Below are positions 1-5,646 of a stretch of DNA of 11,903 nt, piece after piece; position 1 is the stretch's first letter, and the number at the start of each line of letters is the position of its first letter. The position numbers and the translations under genes are program-made. The notes below the pieces were generated by a model. That model saw only the letters and a program-made list of their open reading frames with translations. It was not told the DNA's origin and searched no databases. The stretch is from CAZUZD01 sp964624465. GTDB taxonomy: Bacteria > Planctomycetota > Planctomycetia > Isosphaerales > Isosphaeraceae. The stretch lies in NCBI GenBank assembly GCA_964624465.1, contig CAZUZD010000193.1:1-11903 (forward strand). Reading direction: 5' to 3'.

Positions 1-52
1 GGGGGGCGTGGGTGAAGCTCTGGTCGAACGGCTTGAGGTTGAGAACCGACAT
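1..52 (-). CDS. N-terminal fragment of an unidentified protein, runs off left edge
   Basis: Reading the minus strand from an ATG at 52-50 gives MSVLNLKPFDQSFTHAP with no stop before the window edge. A GCGAGG Shine-Dalgarno-like sequence (64-59) lies six bases upstream, which is the main reason to believe the start. Seventeen residues are too few to name a family. The opening MSVL-x-L resembles the start of the methyltransferase at 1495-2238 (MSVLKLSHPD), so it may be another member of the same glycan cluster; this is a weak inference. The gene is transcribed away from the glycosyltransferase at 513, making the gap between them divergent. In-frame codons upstream of 52 contain a second ATG at 130-128, but the short start has the better ribosome binding site. 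Confidence 0.45.
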   Translation of the reverse strand, partial: MSVLNLKPFDQSFTHAP

Positions 53-512
53 CGTATGCCTCGCAGCTTCGCGATGGAGAAGTCGAACTTGCGGATGATG
101 GGAGACCGGGAAATGCAGACCGCATGCCATCCAGGATCGCTGCTGCGACGCCGGCCGGATTCGCCGGGATTTTCCCGCGGTTTCGTCGGTGTTCCCCCTC
201 GGCCGTGCCTCGAAGTGAGAGAGCGATTCTCGCAAAACACTCATCGGGCCCGAGGCATCTCACCGAACGGCCCGGCCCGGAACGGCCCGGATCCCGGGTT
301 CCTCCCGGCACCATCCGGTGAAACCGTCCTGGCCGCGTCGAGTCCGCCGTGCGGGGAACGGGAATCGGGGCGAGCGTGAACCCCGGGATGGCAATTCGGG
401 GGGAATGGTTGGAGAATCTCGACCGGCAGGGAGCGAACGGCCGAGGCCCGGGCGGCTCGGCGAGCGGCACTGGCCGTGGCGTGGGACCTGCGGGACCAAG
501 GTTGTCCGGGTG
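53..512. other. Divergent intergenic region, no supported gene
   Basis: About 460 bases lie between the start of the left-edge minus-strand gene and the plus-strand glycosyltransferase. Open frames exist on both strands, but their translations are Arg/Pro/Gly-rich low-information sequence typical of GC-rich shadows. Visible structure is limited to a 10-bp perfect palindrome TCGGGCCCGA (244-253) and short reiterated CGGCCCGG/CCCGGG units around 267-300. No convincing -35/-10 pair was found for either flanking gene. Confidence 0.5.
59..64 (-). promoter_or_regulatory. Ribosome binding site for the left-edge gene
   Basis: GCGAGG on the minus strand, six bases before the ATG at 52-50. It is what selects this start over the in-frame ATG at 130. 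Confidence 0.45.
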
Positions 513-1505
513 ATGCAGCCAGCCGATATCGAGGTCGTGATCCCGGCGTACGAGGCCGGGCCCGAGCTGCTCGCGTGCCTGGATTCGATCGCAGCGTCGA
601 GCCTCGGGGTCGCCCGGGTCACGATCGTCGAGAATGCGCCCTCGGACATCACGGCCGGGCGACTCGGGGTGGACGCGGGATGGGTCGAGGTGATCCGGAA
701 CCCGGAGAACCTCGGGTTCGGGGTGGGCTGCAACCTCGGGATCCAGCGGGCGCTGGAGCGAGGGGCCACGTTCGTCCTGCTGCTGAACCAGGACACGACT
801 CTCGCCCGCACCACGATCGGCCGGCTGATCGCGTTCGCCGAGAGCCGACCCCGGGTCGGTGCCCTCGGGCCCAGGACGCTGGCGATGCGGCCGCGCCCCG
901 ACGGCCGCGAGCGGCTGCTCTACGCGGGCGCGTGGCGGCGGCTGCTCCCGCTCTGGCAGCGCATCCCCGGGATCAACGGCCCCGACACCGCCGGCGATCA
1001 GCCTCCGGTCCGGGTCGATTATCTCTGGGGCCACGGCCTGCTGCTGCGCGCCGAGGCGATCCGCGCGGTGGGCGCCTTCGACCCGGCGTTCTTCATGTAC
1101 GACGAGGACCTCGACCTCTGCGTCCGGCTCCGGCGGGCCGGCTGGGAGCTCTGGTGCGTCCGCGACGCCGTGATGTGGCACGACATCGAGGACGGCGCCC
1201 GCGCCGGTCACTCCGAGGCCTGGCGCTGGAGCCAGAAGGTGCGCAGCGCGCAGGTCTTCCACCGCAAGCACGCGCCGGGCTGGCGGGCCGGGCCGCTGAC
1301 CGTCGCCACGGTGCTCCGCGAGCTGATCACGCTCGGGTGTCGCGGCCAGTGGACGGCCGTCGGGCACCTGCTGCGGGCCTCGCTCCGCGAGCTGGCCGGG
1401 TCGCCGCCGCTGGTGCCGACGGCCCGGCCGCGGTCCGGGGCGCCCGGTGGTCGGGCCGGGCGGGTGGCCGAACCCGAACCGACGCCGGGCGAGCTCAGGG
1501 CCTGA
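513..1505 (+). CDS. Family 2 glycosyltransferase (rhamnosyltransferase-like)
   Basis: A 330-residue cytoplasmic GT-A glycosyltransferase, expected to move a sugar from a nucleotide-sugar donor to a growing glycan. Family signatures run in order: the N-terminal nucleotide-binding strand VVIPAYEAG (8-16), the N-LGFGVGCNLGI segment (66-77), an NQD metal/donor site at 92-94 in place of the classical DxD, then W-GHGLLLR (172-179) and GAFDPAFFMYDEDLDL (187-202), whose acidic D197-E198-D199 is where the family places its catalytic base. This arrangement is typical of WbbL-like rhamnosyltransferases, but donor and acceptor cannot be read. No membrane helix is visible. The start is set at ATG 513 because homology-like sequence begins immediately after it; GTG 510 is an alternative. 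The open frame back to 318 is Arg/Gly-rich and unlikely to be translated. No clear Shine-Dalgarno is present. The 3' end overlaps the convergent methyltransferase by 11 bases. Confidence 0.93.
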   Translation: MQPADIEVVIPAYEAGPELLACLDSIAASSLGVARVTIVENAPSDITAGRLGVDAGWVEVIRNPENLGFGVGCNLGIQRALERGATFVLLLNQDTTLARTTIGRLIAFAESRPRVGALGPRTLAMRPRPDGRERLLYAGAWRRLLPLWQRIPGINGPDTAGDQPPVRVDYLWGHGLLLRAEAIRAVGAFDPAFFMYDEDLDLCVRLRRAGWELWCVRDAVMWHDIEDGARAGHSEAWRWSQKVRSAQVFHRKHAPGWRAGPLTVATVLRELITLGCRGQWTAVGHLLRASLRELAGSPPLVPTARPRSGAPGGRAGRVAEPEPTPGELRA

Positions 1506-2238
1506 GGCCCGCCAGGAACGGCTCGAAGGCCGACGCGGGGCGCAGGTCGAGCAGCTCGGCGCGGCGGGCGTCGAGGTCGTCGTAGGTCAGGGCGTCGATC
1601 GCCGCGGGGGTCATCGAGAGCGGGTGCTCGGCCGGCCCGCGCACGACCAGGCCGATGCCGAAGTCGGCGTCGAGGACGAACACGCGCAGGTCGTCGTGAC
1701 CCGAGCGGAGCCGCACGATCGTCTTCCAGACGTCCCCGGACCAGCGCAGGTCGCCATCGGGCGGGTTCAGGCGGATCGCCTCGGCGTGCGACGCCGCCGG
1801 CCGGCCGATCCGGGCGGTGGCCGGGTTGCAGTCGTGGACCACGATCACCCCGCCGGGCCGCAGGACCTCCAGGCAGTTCAGCACGTCCCGGTACGTCTGC
1901 GAGTCGGTATGCAACCCGTCGACCAGCGCCACGTCGACCGGCTCACCCCGCAGCGTGGCGCGGTCGTGTGCGAAGAACGCATCGCTCGTGAGGCGCCTCA
2001 GCTTGATCGTCTGGCCGGAGGTCTGGTTGTGCCAGAGGATCTGGAGCCGGTCCCGGATCGGGATCTTCGGCTTGGGGTCGACGCCGATCTTGCTCCGGGC
2101 CCGGATCGGCAGCAGTGACTGGCCCAGCTCCACGCCGATCTCCAGGTAAACCCGGCCGCTGAGGTGGTCGATCAGGCGTTGCACGACGGTGCGGCGGTCG
2201 AGCACGGGGTCGGGGTGAGACAGCTTCAGGACGCTCAT
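1495..2238 (-). CDS. Class I SAM-dependent methyltransferase (Methyltransf_24-like)
   Basis: A 247-residue soluble Rossmann-fold methyltransferase. Motif I is YLEIGVELGQS (31-41, E33-x-G-x3-G39), the acidic end of strand beta2 is IGVD (D54), and the diagnostic DG-x-H signature is ALVDGLH (D107-H110). It continues into L-RPGGVIVVHD (126-136), which together resemble the Methyltransf_24 group common in glycan and secondary-metabolite clusters. A later WKTIVRLRS stretch also fits that group. The likely role is O- (or N-) methylation of a sugar or small molecule; the acceptor is not readable. The start ATG (2238-2236) overlaps the upstream glycosyltransferase stop as ATGA, with GGAG (2247-2244) five bases ahead, so the two are probably translationally coupled. 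Its stop lies inside the 3' end of the opposing glycosyltransferase gene. Confidence 0.92.
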   Translation of the reverse strand: MSVLKLSHPDPVLDRRTVVQRLIDHLSGRVYLEIGVELGQSLLPIRARSKIGVDPKPKIPIRDRLQILWHNQTSGQTIKLRRLTSDAFFAHDRATLRGEPVDVALVDGLHTDSQTYRDVLNCLEVLRPGGVIVVHDCNPATARIGRPAASHAEAIRLNPPDGDLRWSGDVWKTIVRLRSGHDDLRVFVLDADFGIGLVVRGPAEHPLSMTPAAIDALTYDDLDARRAELLDLRPASAFEPFLAGLRP

Positions 2239-3242
2239 GAGATCTCCGGGGGAGGGATGCTCCCCGCACCACGACCGGGGCCGGGCCGCCGGAGCGCCCG
2301 GAGCCGTCGGGAACAGCGATCGAATCGCTCGCGCCAGACCCGCACCGCGCGGGGCAGGCCGACCCGCTCGCGCCGCGGGATCGGGGTCCGGAACCGGCCC
2401 CAGAATCGGAGCGGGGCCGTCGGATAGCAATAGTCCCGCCCGCGAATCGCCCGGTACTCGGCGTTGAACTCGGGGAACCGGGAGATGGGGCTGTTGGTGC
2501 TGATGCCGCCGTGGACCTGGTGGAACGTCGCCTCGCCCAGCAGCACCACGGGCAGCGTGCCGGGCAGCTCGCAGGCTCGGGACCAGAGGTCGAGGTTGGC
2601 CAGCCCGCCGCCGGCGGAGGCGAAGCCGGGGTCGTAGCCGCCCAGCTCGTCCCAGAGGGCGCGGGGCAAGAACACGGCGTTGCTCTCGGAGATCGGGTCG
2701 AACCACGTCGGGCCCGACGACTCGTCGAAGACCGAGTGCGCGAAGAGGCGGTCGCCGTCCTGCTCCCAGCCGATCCGCGCCAGCAGCGCGTCCTCGACGC
2801 CCGGGTCGTAGCCGCGGGCCATCGAGCGCCACTGGAGGTCGGGCCCGAGGTAGCGGCCCCGCGTCCCGACGAAGGCCCGGTCCGAGATCCGGAGCGCCTC
2901 GCGCGCGGTGGCGAGCAGCTCCGGCGAGGCGATCCGGGCGCCGTCGATGAGCACGCCGACCGAACCCCCGGCGGCGGTTGCCAGCCCGAGGTTGATGGCC
3001 GGCACCGGGCTGCCGGTCGGGGCGGGGACGGCGACGATCTTGAGATTCAGGTCCAGGTCGGCGAAGTCGTCGGCGCACGGAGGGCAGGGGGTGCCGTTGT
3101 CGACCACGATCACCTCGTAGTCGTCCCGGGCGATCCCGCGCTGGTAGGGCCGGGCGAGCGACCGGATCGTCCGGGGCAGCTCGCGGACCATGCGGTAGCT
3201 GACGACGACGACCGAGAGCTCGCGGTTCGTGTGCGCCCCCAC
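2235..3242 (-). CDS. Family 2 glycosyltransferase, operon with the methyltransferase
   Basis: A 335-residue GT-A fold glycosyltransferase. The N-terminal strand LSVVVVSYRM (9-18) and EVIVVDNGT (43-51) form the nucleotide-binding half. IDGARIASPELL (99-110) occupies the DxD position with D100. ISESNAVFLPRALWDELGGYD (184-204) and GGGLANLDLW (211-220) resemble the acceptor and catalytic region of glycosyltransferases found in sulfotransferase- and methyltransferase-containing clusters. No membrane helix is seen. The start is a GTG at 3242-3240, chosen because GGGGGAGG lies five bases upstream and no in-frame Met occurs before residue 18. It is the first gene of a two-gene minus-strand operon, overlapping the methyltransferase by four bases. 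It differs in motif set from the glycosyltransferase at 513, so the two probably add different sugars (inference). Confidence 0.92.
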   Translation of the reverse strand: MGAHTNRELSVVVVSYRMVRELPRTIRSLARPYQRGIARDDYEVIVVDNGTPCPPCADDFADLDLNLKIVAVPAPTGSPVPAINLGLATAAGGSVGVLIDGARIASPELLATAREALRISDRAFVGTRGRYLGPDLQWRSMARGYDPGVEDALLARIGWEQDGDRLFAHSVFDESSGPTWFDPISESNAVFLPRALWDELGGYDPGFASAGGGLANLDLWSRACELPGTLPVVLLGEATFHQVHGGISTNSPISRFPEFNAEYRAIRGRDYCYPTAPLRFWGRFRTPIPRRERVGLPRAVRVWRERFDRCSRRLRALRRPGPGRGAGSIPPPEIS

Positions 3243-3247
3243 CGCCG

Positions 3248-3255
3248 CCTCCCCC
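3248..3255 (-). promoter_or_regulatory. Strong ribosome binding site deciding a GTG start
   Basis: GGGGGAGG on the minus strand, five bases before the GTG at 3242, fixes the start of the glycosyltransferase gene. Confidence 0.7.
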
Positions 3256-3299
3256 GGGCCCTGGATCGCTCGATCTGGCGATCTCTTGCATTAAGTTAC

Positions 3300-3329
3300 C
3301 TGGCTTCCCATGCTGGGGAAATGAGCCAG
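3300..3329. promoter_or_regulatory. Imperfect dyad in the divergent promoter region
   Basis: The 138-base gap 3243-3380 separates two divergent transcription units and must hold both promoters. Within its most AT-rich part lies an inverted repeat: outer arms CTGGC (3300-3304) and GCCAG (3325-3329), inner arms TTCCC (3305-3309) and GGGAA (3316-3320), with a four-base bulge on the right. A shorter dyad GATCG-CT-CGATC is at 3264-3275. Candidate promoter hexamers are only weak matches: TTGCAT at 3286-3291 for the plus strand and CTTAAT near 3290-3295 on the minus strand. The dyad could be an operator coordinating both units, or a chance hairpin in GC-rich DNA. Confidence 0.35.
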
Positions 3330-3380
3330 TGCGTCGGGCGTCCGACGTCACCGACCCGATGTCACGATCCGAAGGTCGCC

Positions 3381-4301
3381 ATGAGCGAGCCGGCCCGCGT
3401 CAGCCTCCCGATCCTCTCGCAGGGCGAGGCGATCCTCGCCGGGGTCCGGCGCCGGCTCAATGCGCTGAGCCTGGACACGATCGTCACGTTCCACTTCGAC
3501 ATCGTGCAGGGCTGCCAGCTCCGGTGTGTCGGGTGCCCGAACTCGATCCTGCTGCCGAAGATCGACCACATCACGGCGGCCGACTTCGCCGCCTGCCTGC
3601 GGAACGTCGACGTGCGGCGGGTGAAGGTGATGCGGCTGTTCAACTTCGGCGAGCCGTTCCTGCACCCCGACCTGGGCGGCATCCTCGCGGCCATCCCGCA
3701 GCAGTCGTGGCGGGTCGACCGCATCGAGGTCTCGACCAACGCCATGATCCTCGACGAGGCGAAGCTCCGCGTCGTGCTGGGCTCGGGGGTCGTCACCCAC
3801 CTCTACGTCAGCTGCGACGGCGACGGCACGCCCGCCGAGTTCGAGCGCCTGCGGCCCCCCGGCAAGTGGGACAAGCTGATCCGGTTCCTGGACGCGGCGG
3901 CCCGCATCCGGCGGGAGCTGGGGTCGCCGGTCGTGCTCCGGACCCGTTCCGTCTGCCCGACCGAGGCGGGGCGGGCCCGCTGGCGCGGCGTGCTCGAGCC
4001 GCTCGGCTGGGAGCCCGAGTTCCGCGACTGGATCCCGCTGCCCGACACGAAGGAGCAGCCCTGGGACCGACCCGTGAACGTGACCAACCGGGTCTGCTGG
4101 CCGATGGACGGCGTGAACCTGTTCGTCAACGCCCAGGCCCAGGTCATCCCCTGCTGCAGCTATCCCGACTTCGAGCCGCTGGGCGACCTCCGGACCCAGG
4201 CCTTCAGCGCGATCCACCGGGGCCAGCTCCGGCGCGAGTTCCGCCGCGCCCTGAAGGCGAATCGGGTCGGCGACCGCATCTGCGGCCAGTGCGAGGTCTG
4301 A
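3381..4301 (+). CDS. Radical SAM / SPASM-like enzyme
   Basis: A 306-residue radical SAM enzyme. The [4Fe-4S]/SAM site is C45-x3-C49-x2-C52 (GCQLRCVGC), followed by the FNFGEPFLHPDL segment (G90-E91-P92, the GGE-type SAM-binding motif) and the strand VEVSTN-like IEVSTNAM. C-terminal cysteines C239, C258, C259, C301 and C304 in a CWPMDG...VIPCCS...CGQC pattern resemble a SPASM/twitch auxiliary cluster domain, although fewer cysteines than a full SPASM set are present and the protein ends two residues after the last. The substrate is unknown. SPASM enzymes modify peptides, proteins or sugars; here the neighbours are glycosyltransferases and a sulfotransferase, so a sugar-related role is inferred. 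ATG 3381 is preferred because GAAGG lies five bases upstream; an in-frame ATG at 3321 would add a 20-residue tail without family features. It leads the sulfotransferase in a probable operon. Confidence 0.92.
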   Translation: MSEPARVSLPILSQGEAILAGVRRRLNALSLDTIVTFHFDIVQGCQLRCVGCPNSILLPKIDHITAADFAACLRNVDVRRVKVMRLFNFGEPFLHPDLGGILAAIPQQSWRVDRIEVSTNAMILDEAKLRVVLGSGVVTHLYVSCDGDGTPAEFERLRPPGKWDKLIRFLDAAARIRRELGSPVVLRTRSVCPTEAGRARWRGVLEPLGWEPEFRDWIPLPDTKEQPWDRPVNVTNRVCWPMDGVNLFVNAQAQVIPCCSYPDFEPLGDLRTQAFSAIHRGQLRREFRRALKANRVGDRICGQCEV

Positions 4302-4357
4302 GGCCCGCCGCCGCCGTCACGCCTCGCCCCGCCGGCGCGGAACCCTTGTCGACCGCC

Positions 4358-4361
4358 GGAG
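4358..4361 (+). promoter_or_regulatory. Ribosome binding site for the sulfotransferase
   Basis: GGAG lies eight bases before GTG 4370. It favours that start over GTG 4361, which the motif itself overlaps. Confidence 0.4.
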
Positions 4362-4369
4362 TGTTCCCC

Positions 4370-5479
4370 GTGTTCTCGTCGTCGTTCCTGGGCGGGTTGT
4401 CGCTCTCGGGCTGGGCCCGGCTCCTGCGCGCCAACGGCGGCCGCATCCGGCCCCGGCACCTGCCGGCCGCAGCCCTGATCACCGCCGACGCGGCGCTCAC
4501 CAGCGTGCTCAGGCGCTTCGAGCCCGAGGCCAGGCTCGGCCCGGCCGCCGAGCGGCTCTGGGCCGAGCCGGTGTTCCTGCTCGGCCTGCCGCGGAGCGGG
4601 ACGACCTACCTGCAATCGCTGTTCGCCCTGAACCCGGAGTTCGCGTTCCCGACCCGGCTCGACTGCTTCCACCCCCAGACCTTCCGGACCCTGCACCGCC
4701 TCGGCCTTGCAAGCCTGATGGGCCGGCGGGCGGCGTGGAAGCGCTCGCTGGACAACGTGCGGATGGGCTGGCTCAGCCCCGAAGAGGACGAGTTCGCACT
4801 GACGGCCCTCACCGAGGACGGTCCCTGGCTCGGCGTCACGTTCGGCGATCGCCTGGCGCACTACCGCCGGCGCTGCCCGCTCGACCCGGGCTGGGATGGT
4901 GGCGAGCGCTGGTGCCAGGCGCTGGCGACGTTCACGCGGCAGCTCGTCGCGCACTCCGGCAAGCGGCTGGTGTTGAAGTCGCCGCTGCACCTGATGCGAA
5001 TCCCGGACATCCTCTCGGTCTTCCCGGCGGCCCGGTTCGTGATGCTGTTCCGCGACCCGGTCTCGCACCTGCAATCCACGCTCTCGGGCGCCGAGGTCTA
5101 TCGCCGCCATCCCTGGCCCGCCCTGCAGCGCTTCGAGTCGCCCGACGACGACTACCTCGACGGCACCGCCGAGCTCCTGGCGAGCTACGACACCTCGCGG
5201 GCCCGGATCGCGCCGGACCGGCTCGTCGAGCTGACGTATGAGTCGCTGGTGGCTGACCCCGCCGCGGAGCTCGGCCGGATCCACCAGCGGCTCGACCTGC
5301 CGGGGTTCGAGGGGCTGCGGCGACGACTCGACGCCAGGGACGTGGCGGCGCGCTACCAGCCCAACCGGCACCGCGAGCTGACGCCCGAGCAGCGCCGTCG
5401 GGTCCTGTCGGTCTACGCCCCGCTGTTCCGGGCCGGCCACTACGCCGGGACCTATCGCCGGCTGGAGGAGGCGGGCTAA
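4370..5479 (+). CDS. P-loop sulfotransferase (PAPS-dependent family)
   Basis: About 369 residues. It should transfer sulfate from PAPS to a hydroxyl of a sugar or other acceptor. The 5'-phosphosulfate-binding loop is FLLGLPRSGTTYLQSL (69-84). The 3'-phosphate site is RFVMLFRDPVSHLQS (222-236, R228 and S236). Two further blocks typical of the Sulfotransfer_3-like group are SPEEDEFAL (136-144) and LVLKSPLHLMRIPDIL (200-215). The N-terminal LSLSGWARLLRANG segment fits this bacterial group too, and no signal peptide or clear membrane helix is seen. The start is not certain: GTG 4370 has GGAG eight bases upstream, while GTG 4361 and TTG 4346 are in frame alternatives and no ATG exists between the preceding stop and the conserved region. 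It lies 68 bases after the radical SAM gene and is probably co-transcribed with it. The acceptor is most likely the glycan made by the neighbouring glycosyltransferases (inference). Confidence 0.92.
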   Translation: MFSSSFLGGLSLSGWARLLRANGGRIRPRHLPAAALITADAALTSVLRRFEPEARLGPAAERLWAEPVFLLGLPRSGTTYLQSLFALNPEFAFPTRLDCFHPQTFRTLHRLGLASLMGRRAAWKRSLDNVRMGWLSPEEDEFALTALTEDGPWLGVTFGDRLAHYRRRCPLDPGWDGGERWCQALATFTRQLVAHSGKRLVLKSPLHLMRIPDILSVFPAARFVMLFRDPVSHLQSTLSGAEVYRRHPWPALQRFESPDDDYLDGTAELLASYDTSRARIAPDRLVELTYESLVADPAAELGRIHQRLDLPGFEGLRRRLDARDVAARYQPNRHRELTPEQRRRVLSVYAPLFRAGHYAGTYRRLEEAG

Positions 5480-5490
5480 GCTCCACGCAA

Positions 5491-5533
5491 CGCGGCGTCG
5501 CGGGGAACGGCCCCACCCTCCCGGGACGCCGCG
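5491..5533 (+). terminator. Hairpin after the sulfotransferase, likely terminator
   Basis: Eleven bases after the stop, CGCGGCGTC (5491-5499) pairs perfectly with GACGCCGCG (5525-5533). The 25-base loop contains a nested GGGG/CCCC stem (5502-5505 with 5511-5514). There is no following T tract, so it is not a canonical intrinsic terminator; it could equally protect the 3' end of the mRNA. Confidence 0.5.
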
Positions 5534-5637
5534 CGACAGCGGCGAGTCGAAACGTCCCGGACGCCCTCGCGGCTCGACGGCCCGCCGACCGACGGCGGCG
5601 AGGTGGCAGCACCGCCAAGGTTCCGGGCTCTGGACAC

Positions 5638-5641
5638 GAGG
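5638..5641 (+). promoter_or_regulatory. Ribosome binding site for the GH97 gene
   Basis: GAGG lies five bases before ATG 5647 and overlaps the competing GTG at 5641, so it selects the ATG. Confidence 0.6.
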
Positions 5642-5646
5642 TGATC

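Noticed and set aside
318..512. N-terminal extension of the first glycosyltransferase
   Set aside because: Sixty-five Arg/Gly/Pro-rich residues before the canonical glycosyltransferase start at 513, with no family resemblance.
2511..3380. Long upstream extension of the radical SAM frame
   Set aside because: It runs antisense through the minus-strand glycosyltransferase and lacks any family features; ATG 3381 has a good ribosome binding site.
3329..4360. Upstream extension of the sulfotransferase frame
   Set aside because: It overlaps the radical SAM gene in another frame with shadow-like composition; the conserved protein begins after 4361.
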